Of a stretch of DNA of 64,000 nucleotides, positions 26,634 to 34,822 are shown one piece after another (position 1 is the first letter of the stretch; the number at the start of each line of letters is the position of its first letter). A program made the position numbers and the translations under genes. Under the pieces are notes generated by a model. The model had not been told where the DNA came from. It worked only from the letters and a program-made list of their open reading frames with translations, and did not search any database. This DNA is from JANQQN01 sp964519665 (lineage in GTDB: Bacteria > Myxococcota > Kuafuiibacteriia > Kuafuiibacteriales > Kuafuiibacteriaceae): the NCBI GenBank assembly GCA_964519665.1, contig CAZFIV010000019.1:30413-94412 (forward strand), in the 5' to 3' direction.

Positions 26634-27365
26634 CTAACGCGTCCAGTCCGCTAGATACAGCGGCAGCTTCTCTCTCCAGGTGATCCAATCGTGGTCCCAT
26701 TGAGGGCCCCACGGGTCGACGCGGTTCGGGATTCCGTGGGAACCCAGCACATGCGCCAGATGCCAGCTATCCCCGATGTTTTCCCATCGGCCTTCCCCGC
26801 AGCCGATCACGATGAACCGGCGCCGAAGGAGCTCGAGACGCGGCCCGTTGATCGAGGGCACGAAGTTCAGTGGCGAGGCATGCCAGTAATCTTCGGTAGT
26901 CCGATTGGCCCCGATCAGCCGTAGCAGGTCATAGCTGCCGCTCATGGCGAGCGCTCGGGTGAAGACGTCGGGAAACCGGCAGATCATGGCGACGCTATGA
27001 AAGGCACCGATCGAAGCGCCCGTTACCCAGATCGGAATGTCTTCGGTCCGGCAGTCGACCCGTATCGCGGGCACGACCTCGTGGCGGATGAACAACTGAA
27101 ACTGGTTCATCAGCCACATGCGGTGTTCGAGGCTGACGTGGGAAGAAAACAGGCTTCGGCCGGCAACACTATCGACGGAGTAGACTTTGATCCGCCCCTG
27201 AGCGAGCAGGGGACTCAGGACCCGGATCATCAAGAAACGGTCGATTTCCTCGGCGTCGCCCCCGGCGGTCGGTAGGACGAGGACCGGCTGCCCGTAGACG
27301 CCCCATCGGGCGACGGTCACGTCGGTCTGCAGTCGGTCTGAATACCAGCGGTCCTTAAGAAACAT
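26634..27365 (-). CDS. Alpha/beta-hydrolase esterase of the ligase locus
   Basis: 243 residues from ATG 27365 (MFLKDRWYSDRL); an upstream in-frame start at 27383 is possible. The nucleophile elbow reads VTGASIGAFHSVAM (Gly-x-Ser-x-Gly), the strand before it is IWVTGAS, and the distal acid/His region reads GPQWDHDWITWREKL. The pattern SRVEHRM-like (SLEHRMWLMNQFQLFIRHEVVPAI) fits esterase/PHB-depolymerase-like proteins. It is soluble and cytosolic. Its start overlaps the end of the RimK-like ligase gene by 11 bp, so it is translationally coupled to it and last in the minus-strand operon 31970-26634. Confidence 0.82.
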   Translation of the reverse strand: MFLKDRWYSDRLQTDVTVARWGVYGQPVLVLPTAGGDAEEIDRFLMIRVLSPLLAQGRIKVYSVDSVAGRSLFSSHVSLEHRMWLMNQFQLFIRHEVVPAIRVDCRTEDIPIWVTGASIGAFHSVAMICRFPDVFTRALAMSGSYDLLRLIGANRTTEDYWHASPLNFVPSINGPRLELLRRRFIVIGCGEGRWENIGDSWHLAHVLGSHGIPNRVDPWGPQWDHDWITWREKLPLYLADWTR

Positions 27366-28605
27366 GGGCGCTCTCCTGAGCATCCTGACTACGCCAGTCC
27401 TGGATACGCTCCCAGAAGAACTCGGTGAAGAGGTCCACTTCGTGGCTCGGGTACATCGAGGCCGTCTTTTCTCGGATCGCTAGTTTCGCTTCTTTGCTCC
27501 CAAAGAAGTTATGGGCGACCTCGTCGAGATGAGGCAGATGCTCGGCGCAGAAAGCGTCGAACCGTTCGGTCTCCAAACGTTCGTCTGCGATCGCGGCGTA
27601 GGCGTCGAGCTTCTCGGTGAAGCTGCGGTCGCTATCAGCGATTTCGAAGAAGGGTTCCCAGTTCAGGTTGACCGCCATCTTTCGGCGGGTGGCGGCGCAA
27701 AAGACGCTCCATCGAACGTAGGCTTTCACCAGCCACGGAAAGTGGAAGTGCAGCGACGTGACCTGCGAGTCGGGACACGGATTCGCGAAGTCGATCGGAT
27801 GCCAAACGCCTTCCCGGCGCAAGGATTCTGCGCTGTTGAACTCCCAGCCGAAGAACGTGTTGATCGTGAGGGTGAGCTTTCGGAGGTGCTCAGCGTCGGC
27901 CTGTCCTACGAAGTCTGTTTCGGTTGTGTATCGGTCGTGAAGGGGTTTTCTAGGGTCGTAGTGGACGAGCCGGGTTTGCGGCCCGAACCCGATGCAGCGG
28001 ACGAAGCAGTCGTAGGGGTGCACGGCTGCCTGGACGTGCATGACTTCGGTCCCGCTCTCCTCGTAACCTCGTCGCAGCTCCGCCTCGGAGGTCGCTCTTC
28101 GAACCGAGCGCCATCCCCCGCCGTCGTAAGGCTTCAAAAAGACGGGGTACCCCATGACCTCGCCGGGCTTGGCGATGTCGAAGAGCTTCGCGTACCGCTG
28201 AAGGGTGGAATTGAGGTCGGGGGTGGTTCGATACGACTTCGGAGGCAGCATCCAGGTGTCGGGGATGGGCATGCCCAACCGCATCATCGCGCAGTAGGAG
28301 GTGTGTTTCTCCATCGACTGCAGCGACCACGGGTTGTTGAAGACGTACAGATTGTTGAGCAGGACCGCCTTCTTAATCCACTCGCGACTCGTGTGATACC
28401 AATGGGTGAGGCGGTCGATGACCAGGTCGTATTTGACCGGTTGTTTGAGATCGAAGGGCTCGATACTGATGCGCTCGACCTCGAACCGGATGGTCTCGTC
28501 GCCGAGCTCGATGTTGAGGTCGAGGTCGCGGATCAAAGCCTCGTAGCAGGTGGGCCAGCATAGGTCCGCTCCGAGCGACAGACCTATTTTACGTGTGGAT
28601 TGCAT
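27355..28605 (-). CDS. RimK-like ATP-grasp protein
   Basis: 416 residues. ATP-grasp elements: VINRLTH-like VIDRLTHWYHTSREWIKKAV preceding NNPWSLQSMEKHTSYCAMMR (the RimK-type lid region), GYPVFLKPYDGGGWRSVRR with the nucleotide-binding Lys, and a metal-binding region with VNLNWEPFFEIADSDRSF. RimK-type enzymes add amino acids to carboxylates of proteins or small molecules. The sequence between (VHPYDCFVRCIGFGPQTR) is the usual second strand set. It differs clearly from the three other ATP-grasp ligases of the locus, so it would catalyse a separate step. It lies 10 bp after the esterase gene 28616-29755 and overlaps the next esterase gene. Confidence 0.82.
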   Translation of the reverse strand: MQSTRKIGLSLGADLCWPTCYEALIRDLDLNIELGDETIRFEVERISIEPFDLKQPVKYDLVIDRLTHWYHTSREWIKKAVLLNNLYVFNNPWSLQSMEKHTSYCAMMRLGMPIPDTWMLPPKSYRTTPDLNSTLQRYAKLFDIAKPGEVMGYPVFLKPYDGGGWRSVRRATSEAELRRGYEESGTEVMHVQAAVHPYDCFVRCIGFGPQTRLVHYDPRKPLHDRYTTETDFVGQADAEHLRKLTLTINTFFGWEFNSAESLRREGVWHPIDFANPCPDSQVTSLHFHFPWLVKAYVRWSVFCAATRRKMAVNLNWEPFFEIADSDRSFTEKLDAYAAIADERLETERFDAFCAEHLPHLDEVAHNFFGSKEAKLAIREKTASMYPSHEVDLFTEFFWERIQDWRSQDAQESAHVS

Positions 28606-28615
28606 GTGATAGTAC

Positions 28616-29755
28616 TCATTCGTAGATCATCATCAGCGGTCCAGGGAAGAGCCAGGATAGTCCTTCTCGCAGTCGGTCGCGCCAGTTTTCCCAATTATGT
28701 CCATCGCGGGCTTCAACGAGTTTCGCCTCGTGCCCCGCTTCTTGGAGCAGCGGCAGGAGCGAGCGATTCTCGTAGATCAGCGACTCATAGATGCCGCAGC
28801 TCAGGAAGATGCGTTCGCTGATGAGGGGGCGCTCGGCCCGGAACTTGTTCATGAAGGTCACGACCGGGTCGAAAACGGGGCCTCGGTGGTTTCGCTCCCC
28901 GATGTCGGTGAAGGCGAAGGAGCCGGACTGTAGAAACAGCCGTCCGAAGAACCGACGATGGCGCCAGGCCGTCGCCAAAGAGGCCACGGCGCCGAAGCTC
29001 GCGCCCATCAGACACCGCGAGCCGGGGTCGCCTCGAAGGGGCAGGGTCGATTCGAGGTGGGGAACGAGCTCTTCGCACACATACCGCGCGTGGGTGTCGC
29101 ATGCGGCGTACTCGACGAGCCGATCGGGCGAGTCGATGAACGCGACGATGAGGCTCGGGATTTCATGGTCGGCGATCAGATTGTCGAGCACGATCCCCAG
29201 GCCGGAGTAACGAAGATAGTCGGTTCCGTCGTGGACGACCAACAGCGGGTATCGCTGGGACCGACGGAACTTGGCCGGCAGGTAGAGCTGACCGCCGCGA
29301 GGCTCCCCGAAGGCCTCGGATTGGATTTCCAACGGGCTGAAAGTGCCGCCATCGGTGTCCGGATTATGTTTAGTCCAAGGGGGGACCTCGTAGCCCTCGC
29401 CTTGTAGCACCGAGTTCGCGCCGTACGGATCTCGGGCGAAGTAGGGGTTCAGAGGATCTCGAATCCACTCGCTGTGGCCGGACCGAACGATCTCCAGCTT
29501 GTACTCGACGCGCGACTTCGGTGGGATCTGAAGCGTTCGATACCAAAGGTTGGTGTTGGGAAGTCGAGCCAGAGGCTGGGCAGACTCGAGCCCAAAGATG
29601 AAATGGCGCAGTTTGACCTCGTCAGCGTCCCCGCGCCACACGAAGGTGGCGGACGGACCCTCGACAATCGGGAATTCGTGGGCATCGACCCACGCATCCA
29701 CCTGGCTCTGGTCCGGCGACTGATCGATCAGGGTTTGAATGGCAAGCTTCTTCAT
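28616..29755 (-). CDS. Enterochelin-esterase-like hydrolase
   Basis: 379 residues. Residues about 25-125 form an N-terminal beta-sandwich (EGPSATFVWRGDADEVKLRH) like the IroE/Fes domain; residues about 145-370 are the alpha/beta hydrolase with RYPLLVVHDGTDYLRY, nucleophile CLMGASFGAVASLATAW (Gly-x-Ser-x-Gly), and the distal His in EARDGHNWENWRDRLR. The family cleaves ester bonds in siderophores or peptide-like scaffolds. It is cytosolic (no signal peptide). Its ATG overlaps the stop of the S51-like gene by 4 bases (ATGA, 29752-29755), a strong sign of coupled translation. Confidence 0.83.
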   Translation of the reverse strand: MKKLAIQTLIDQSPDQSQVDAWVDAHEFPIVEGPSATFVWRGDADEVKLRHFIFGLESAQPLARLPNTNLWYRTLQIPPKSRVEYKLEIVRSGHSEWIRDPLNPYFARDPYGANSVLQGEGYEVPPWTKHNPDTDGGTFSPLEIQSEAFGEPRGGQLYLPAKFRRSQRYPLLVVHDGTDYLRYSGLGIVLDNLIADHEIPSLIVAFIDSPDRLVEYAACDTHARYVCEELVPHLESTLPLRGDPGSRCLMGASFGAVASLATAWRHRRFFGRLFLQSGSFAFTDIGERNHRGPVFDPVVTFMNKFRAERPLISERIFLSCGIYESLIYENRSLLPLLQEAGHEAKLVEARDGHNWENWRDRLREGLSWLFPGPLMMIYE

Positions 29756-30690
29756 GGCTGTCTGAAGGGGCCGATACGGCCATCGGAATGGAGCTCGAAT
29801 ATGCCGGACGTGCGCGTGACTTGACCGTCCTGCCAGGTCAGGGCCGAACCGGCGGTCAACGCGAACGATCGGCGGGGTCGAAAGCGCGACGCAAAGACTT
29901 CGACCCGTTTGCGGTCGGCGCTCAGCCGCTTCTCGGGTTCGGGCAGCACGACGAGCCCGGGGATGAGGCCGAGCCCTTCGCTCAGGATCTCCGCGGCCCC
30001 CGAGCCTTGCGGGGGGTCGTCGTGGTACAGGACGATCCGATCCGACACCGCCATGGCGCCGGCCGACCAGGCGAACAAGACGTGGTCGTGGAGCGCATCC
30101 GCCAGCCCGAAAAAGAGCAAACGATTGTAGATGGTGGCGACATGGCCGCCGGAGATCGCGACCGATGAGCAGCGCTCGAGGATCGACCGAATCTCGTCGC
30201 GGTGTCGTGCCACCGGGTCGCGTTGGCCGGGTTTCAATTCATCTTCGAAGCGGGCATGAATCTCTCGACAACACTCGATGTGGTACTCATCGAGTCGTTG
30301 TAGAGCAGCGAGGGAAGCCGCCTCTTCCTCCTCTCGAACGTCTCGAGGAGCGCTTCGGCTCTGAATAATCCGGTGGGCGGCGAGCTCATGTTGGAGCCGG
30401 ATCCGGTAGAAATCCTGCTTGTGACGCAACAGGCGTTGCCGCCGATGGGTCGCCTCCGCGAGCTCGGGATCGTGGTCGAAGACCTCCTGCTTTCGCCGGC
30501 GGAGCTGAAGGTTGATCAGCTCGGCATCGAAGAGTTCACGTAGACCGTCGTCTTCGTCCTCACGCTCTCGCAAGCCGCAAGTGATGGCGGCGATGGGACC
30601 TTCTCGGTGCAGGCCAGCGATCTCGGGGGCCAGCGGCACGTTCGGCCGCTGCGTCCCCATAAGAACAGCCGTTCGAATCGGTGGGCTCAT
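29752..30690 (-). CDS. Cyanophycinase-like (peptidase S51-like) protein
   Basis: 312 residues. The catalytic signature of S51 peptidases is present: a nucleophile Ser in LFAWSAGAMAVSDRI (about residue 209) after AISGGHVATIYNRLLF (about 180), and GLGLIPGLVVLPEPEKRL further on, where cyanophycinases carry their conserved His/Glu region. The N-terminal half (about 55-150) is an unusual Arg/Glu-rich helical insert, absent from standard cyanophycinases. S51 enzymes cut beta-linked or alpha-Asp peptides, including the cyanophycin polymer. In an operon with ATP-grasp and GCS2-type ligases this could be the degradation or maturation step. It overlaps the esterase gene by 4 bp and follows the third ATP-grasp gene by 53 bp. 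Confidence 0.75.
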   Translation of the reverse strand: MSPPIRTAVLMGTQRPNVPLAPEIAGLHREGPIAAITCGLREREDEDDGLRELFDAELINLQLRRRKQEVFDHDPELAEATHRRQRLLRHKQDFYRIRLQHELAAHRIIQSRSAPRDVREEEEAASLAALQRLDEYHIECCREIHARFEDELKPGQRDPVARHRDEIRSILERCSSVAISGGHVATIYNRLLFFGLADALHDHVLFAWSAGAMAVSDRIVLYHDDPPQGSGAAEILSEGLGLIPGLVVLPEPEKRLSADRKRVEVFASRFRPRRSFALTAGSALTWQDGQVTRTSGIFELHSDGRIGPFRQP

Positions 30691-30743
30691 GTATCGCGCC
30701 GAGCCTGCCGCTTTCGCAGGTCGACGACCAGTGGGCGGTCGCT

Positions 30744-31970
30744 CTAACCGGCCCGAACACGAATGGTTTGCCCAATCGTGTCCATCATCCGGCCCAGCTC
30801 GTCGTAGTCAGGATGGCGCATCTGGATCCAGGCGTTGGCCATATAGCCGGCGGCAACCGGCTGCGTGGGCGTGCCGGGGGGAGGCAGATGGGCGTTCAGC
30901 ACCCACTGTCCGAAGCGCGCCTGCATCTCGTCGACCCCCTCGTATCCGCGAATGTGCCCGTCGGCCTCGGGTCGAAGGGCGATGATTCCGGACGAGAACC
31001 GGCGAGACAGCTTCTGACTCGGACGATGGTGGACAACCGCCATCGCCCACTCGCGATATATGTCGAAGTCATTGGCGGCCTGGTAGAGGTCCCACGCGCC
31101 GACGCCGGGGGGCCGGCATCCGATCTCGCTGAACTTGAGCCCTTTCGGCCCGAAGAACCACTCCATGTGGGTCGGGCTGGTGTCGATGCCCAAGGCCTCG
31201 ATCACCTTTCGGCCCATGACTTTGAGCTCGTCGTAGCTCGAGGCGTCGCTTCGGTTGGTCAGAATGAACCGGGGGCTGATCCAACGAGTTCGCATGGCGT
31301 GCAAGACGTTCGGCTCGTAGTGGCAAATGAATTCGTGCACGACCTTTCCGCCGATGGTGATCGTGTCCCAAAAACCCTCGTGCCCTTCGATGAACTCCTC
31401 GACGGCGACGCTGGCGCCCTCGAAGACGGCGCATGCCTGCAGGGCGCGCTCGAGCTCGGCCATCGACGCACACCGGTGGGTACCCGAAGCGCCGGCGCCG
31501 TCGCGGGGCTTGACGATGATCGGGAATCCGACGCGTTGGGCGAAATCGCGAATCTCTTGAGGGTCCGTCGACCCTATCGACTGCGCGCACGGGATGCCGG
31601 CCTGGCGCAGGGTCTCTTTCATGGCCGGCTTATCGCGACATAGGAACGTGGTTTCGACGCTGGTACCCGGAATCCCGCAGGCCTGACGCACTTTGGCCGC
31701 GCACATGACGTGTGCCTCGACCACCGCTTCGAGGCGGTCGACCCGGACCCGCTGCTGGAGCCAGCGTACGACCCGTTCGACCTGCGCGGGATCGGTCACG
31801 TTGTCGACCTGCTCGTAGTGGGTCAGCCAGCTTTGCAGCTCGGGGCCGAGCGATGACTTGGGCCGCTCGCCGATCCCGGTCACCCGGGCCCCGACGGCGT
31901 GCAGCCCTCGCACAAAGGCGCGTTGATTCGCCGGGAAACTGGGTTCTAGAAAGACGACGTCGACTGGCAC
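30744..31970 (-). CDS. ATP-grasp ligase (ligase C of the locus)
   Basis: 408 residues starting at GTG 31970 (MPVDVVFLEPSFPANQRAF). ATP site VGFPIIVKPRDGAGASGTHRC (about residue 150) and VAVEEFIEGHEGFWDT; metal site SEIGCRPPGVGAWDLYQ. The C-terminal RRFSSGIIALRPEADGHIRGYEG and MRHPDYDELGRM match the paralogues at 22578 and 23874, so three copies arose by duplication and probably act on different partners or at different positions of one product. The gene is the head of the minus-strand operon 31970-26634 and is divergent from the nucleotidyltransferase gene. Confidence 0.85.
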   Translation of the reverse strand: MPVDVVFLEPSFPANQRAFVRGLHAVGARVTGIGERPKSSLGPELQSWLTHYEQVDNVTDPAQVERVVRWLQQRVRVDRLEAVVEAHVMCAAKVRQACGIPGTSVETTFLCRDKPAMKETLRQAGIPCAQSIGSTDPQEIRDFAQRVGFPIIVKPRDGAGASGTHRCASMAELERALQACAVFEGASVAVEEFIEGHEGFWDTITIGGKVVHEFICHYEPNVLHAMRTRWISPRFILTNRSDASSYDELKVMGRKVIEALGIDTSPTHMEWFFGPKGLKFSEIGCRPPGVGAWDLYQAANDFDIYREWAMAVVHHRPSQKLSRRFSSGIIALRPEADGHIRGYEGVDEMQARFGQWVLNAHLPPPGTPTQPVAAGYMANAWIQMRHPDYDELGRMMDTIGQTIRVRAG

Positions 31971-32081
31971 GGTGACAACCTACTCTGGATCTGGAACAGA
32001 TGACTGCGAACTGCAACCCATCTCGGGTTCCGCGGGGACTTGTTGTATAGCCAATCGTTGGCTCTCGCGGAGGCTAAAGCG

Positions 32082-34184
32082 ATGCCCAAGAAGACGTTCA
32101 AGCTCGACGAGCAGACCGTCGTCCTTCCTCGCGGCACCAAGGTCGTTCTGCGGACCGACGTAGGGGGCGCGGATGGATACCTGCACAAGGAAGCATCGCT
32201 GGCCGTCGTCCGCGACGTGTCCCATCATACCTACTTCCTCGAAACGCCCTCCGGGCGGCAGCTGACCGCCCAACGAGACCAAATCACGGTGCAGCGCGAG
32301 GACCTGCTGGCGGACCTGGGTCGCCGCCAATGGGAGTACCGCAAGCTCCAGGACGAAGTCATTTACGCGTCGGTCGTGGGCAGCCAGGCGTGGGGACTGG
32401 CCGACGATTCATCCGATGAGGACGTCCGCGGCTGCTTCGTGGCACCGTTCGAGGAGGCTTCGGGCCTGTGGGATATGCCCGATGACCTCGTCGATCCATC
32501 GACCGACGCGTCCTACTGGGAGGTGGACAAGTTCGTGGAGCAGGCGCTCCGGGGCGACGCGAACACCCTCGAGACGCTGTGGTCGCCGCTGCACGTTCGG
32601 GTCGAACCGCTGGGCCGCACGCTCCTCGAACAACGGCGAATGTTCGTGTCGATGAACGTCCTGGGGAGCTTCGGCCGGTATGCCCAGAGTCAGTTCAAGA
32701 AGATCGAGCGTTCCTTGAAACGCGATGAGGCGGTGCGGTCGTTCATCGACGGAGCCGACCGGGGAGGCGTGCAAGATGTGTCCGCCGCGGCGGCCGGGCT
32801 GAGGTCTTACGGTATCGCCAAAACCGATGCGGAGGCGAAGAAAGAAGTGCAGGCTGTCTGTCGCTCGCTCTTCGACCGAGGACTGATCGGGGGGGCGGAT
32901 TTCGATTCACTCCTCGAGGCGGTCGCCGAGGGGCGACGGGCGGAGCTCGTGCCGACCGTGTACCGGCCGAAGAACGCGTACAACCTCTTGCGGCTCCTTC
33001 ACTCCTGCGTGTCGTGGCTGCGGACGGCCGAGCCCTTGATTCGAGTAGAGGGACCGCTGCGGGATCGATTGCTGGCGATCAAGGCGCAACGGATCCCTAT
33101 CGAGGACGTGGTCGCGGAGGCCAAGGCGGTGGCCGACACCCTCGACGACGAGGCCTCGAGGTCGGCTCTTCCCGAACGCCCCGACTATGATGCTGCCGAC
33201 CGCTACCTGAAGCTCTGCCGGCGGGAGGCGGCCCGGAGGGCCTTCGGCATCGAGAGTGGCCAGAGCGGTGGTGTCGGCCGAGGTACCCGCGGACCGGGCC
33301 TCGATGCGTCGGACGGCGTCGACGACTGGACGCCCGAGCTTTTCGCGGAGGCTCTCCCACCCGACGTCGATATCCCGGCGCTGCGCAGATTCCTGATGAA
33401 GTACCTGGAGGTCGACAGTGAGCTTCGGCTTGCCATCGTGTGGATCGCTCTTACGGGATCCCACGCCTACGGCTTTCCGTCCCCGGATAGCGATCTCGAT
33501 CTCAAGGGGGTTTTCGTAGCTTCGGCGGACCGTATGTTGGGTTTAAAGGAACCGAAAACGAGCGTCGACTACCTAGACGTATGGGAAGGTCGAGAGCTCG
33601 ACCTGACCCTCAACGAGCTCGGGAAGTGTGCGGCGCTTCTGCTGCAAGGCAATGGAAATCTCGTCGAACGATTCTTGGGGCCGTTTCGAGTCGTTACCAC
33701 ACCACTCGGCCATCGGCTGGCCGAGCTCGCGCGAGGTGCGCTCTCGAAACGAGTGGCGCGCCACTACCAGGGGTTCTTCAAAGGCATGAGGCGGGAGTCC
33801 GACCTCGAAGCCCGGGCGGGAGGCCGGCGCGCGAAGACCTTGCTGTACGCGTACCGAGTAGCGCTCACCGGCGCGCATCTCCTTCGAACCGGAGAGCTCG
33901 TCACTGACGTGCGCGTTCTTGCGGAGATGATGCGCTTGCCGGCGGTCCACGAGCTCGTCGAGCGCAAGAAGCAGGCAGAGAAACAGACGCTCGGCGAACA
34001 TGAAGTTTCCGGTCACCTGGCCGAAATGGAACGCCTCGAGACAAAACTCGCCGATGCGCTCGAAGGCAGCGTGCTGCCCGACGAACCGCGGAATGAAGCC
34101 CAGATGGAGCGCTTCGTGGTCGACAAACGCCTGGATCTCATGGCGCTGACCCAGGGCGAGCGCTCTGTGCGGCGGCGATTGTGA
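32082..34184 (+). CDS. Double nucleotidyltransferase (PF10127/RlaP-like, two copies)
   Basis: 700 residues. Two DNA-polymerase-beta-type catalytic cores lie in one chain: SVVGSQAWGLADDSSDEDVRG (about residue 92, Gly-Ser and Asp-x-Asp) and ALTGSHAYGFPSPDSDLDLKG (about residue 460). Each is followed by the family's helical domain with a His/Asn patch (NTLETLWSPLHV; GNLVERFLGPFRV). The RlaP-like family is linked in other bacteria to RNA repair and tRNA handling, but its substrate is not firmly known. ATG 32082 is supported by GGAGG 8 bp upstream. Fusion of two copies is rare; most members have one. Confidence 0.8.
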   Translation: MPKKTFKLDEQTVVLPRGTKVVLRTDVGGADGYLHKEASLAVVRDVSHHTYFLETPSGRQLTAQRDQITVQREDLLADLGRRQWEYRKLQDEVIYASVVGSQAWGLADDSSDEDVRGCFVAPFEEASGLWDMPDDLVDPSTDASYWEVDKFVEQALRGDANTLETLWSPLHVRVEPLGRTLLEQRRMFVSMNVLGSFGRYAQSQFKKIERSLKRDEAVRSFIDGADRGGVQDVSAAAAGLRSYGIAKTDAEAKKEVQAVCRSLFDRGLIGGADFDSLLEAVAEGRRAELVPTVYRPKNAYNLLRLLHSCVSWLRTAEPLIRVEGPLRDRLLAIKAQRIPIEDVVAEAKAVADTLDDEASRSALPERPDYDAADRYLKLCRREAARRAFGIESGQSGGVGRGTRGPGLDASDGVDDWTPELFAEALPPDVDIPALRRFLMKYLEVDSELRLAIVWIALTGSHAYGFPSPDSDLDLKGVFVASADRMLGLKEPKTSVDYLDVWEGRELDLTLNELGKCAALLLQGNGNLVERFLGPFRVVTTPLGHRLAELARGALSKRVARHYQGFFKGMRRESDLEARAGGRRAKTLLYAYRVALTGAHLLRTGELVTDVRVLAEMMRLPAVHELVERKKQAEKQTLGEHEVSGHLAEMERLETKLADALEGSVLPDEPRNEAQMERFVVDKRLDLMALTQGERSVRRRL

Positions 34185-34232
34185 TCTGAAGCAACGCCGC
34201 GCGGGTCAATCCCGCGACGATAGCTTCCCAGT

Positions 34233-34281
34233 GGCCCGTCGGCCCGTCGGCCTGTCGGCCCGTCGGCCCGTCGGCCCGGTC
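34233..34281. repeat. 8-bp tandem repeat (GGCCCGTC units)
   Basis: Six near-identical 8-bp units (one is GGCCTGTC, the last carries an extra G) lie in the intergenic region between the nucleotidyltransferase gene and the Panacea-like gene. Such GC-rich tracts vary by slippage. Its role, if any, would be in spacing or transcription of the downstream operon. Confidence 0.9.
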
Positions 34282-34390
34282 AGGCTTGGGGGCGATTTCG
34301 CTGGACAACCAAATTTGTTGCGGGGGGCCCAAGATAGTACGATACCCGGGGTGTGGGACGTCGGCGCCGACTTCCCATTGAGGAGTGACG

Positions 34391-34816
34391 ATGAAGCGAC
34401 GTGACATTGTGCTGGCAGCGATGTCGCAGCAGGAGACGCGCCGGTTTACGCCCGTGCAGCTCCAGAAGCTGTTCTTTCTGTTGGATCAGGAAGCCAGTGA
34501 GTTGATGGATGGGCCGAAGTTCGAGTTCAGGCCCTACAACTACGGTCCGTTCGATGCTGCGGTGTACGAACAACTCGAGAGCCTCGCGCAAGAGGGCCTC
34601 GCTACGATAGCCGGCCCGCATCGTTTCCGCGAGTACGCCCTGACCACCGACGGGGTCAAAGAGGGAAAGGCTGTCGCGAAGCGTTTACCACCCCGTCTAG
34701 TCGAATATATGGGCGAGGTCACCGAGTTCGTGCGCCGCTTGTCGTTCGCAGAGCTCGTGTCGGCCATATACAACAACTACCCCCAAATGAAGACCAACAG
34801 CGTCTTCGTCGACTGA
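34391..34816 (+). CDS. Panacea/YwgA-like protein
   Basis: 141 residues from ATG 34391, behind AGGAG; GTG 34385 is an alternative. The pattern FTPVQLQKLFFLLDQE followed by FRPYNYGPFDAAVYEQLESL, an LTTDG winged-helix strand and AELVSAIYNNYPQMK resembles the Panacea (SocA-like, DUF4065) antitoxin fold and the related YwgA proteins. These act as antitoxins or adapters that bind partner proteins. The Ntn-hydrolase gene starts 6 bp after its stop, so the two form an operon; the pairing of a Panacea-type protein with a proteasome-like hydrolase suggests it delivers or restrains a protease. This function is inferred. Confidence 0.75.
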   Translation: MKRRDIVLAAMSQQETRRFTPVQLQKLFFLLDQEASELMDGPKFEFRPYNYGPFDAAVYEQLESLAQEGLATIAGPHRFREYALTTDGVKEGKAVAKRLPPRLVEYMGEVTEFVRRLSFAELVSAIYNNYPQMKTNSVFVD

Positions 34817-34822
34817 CGCATC

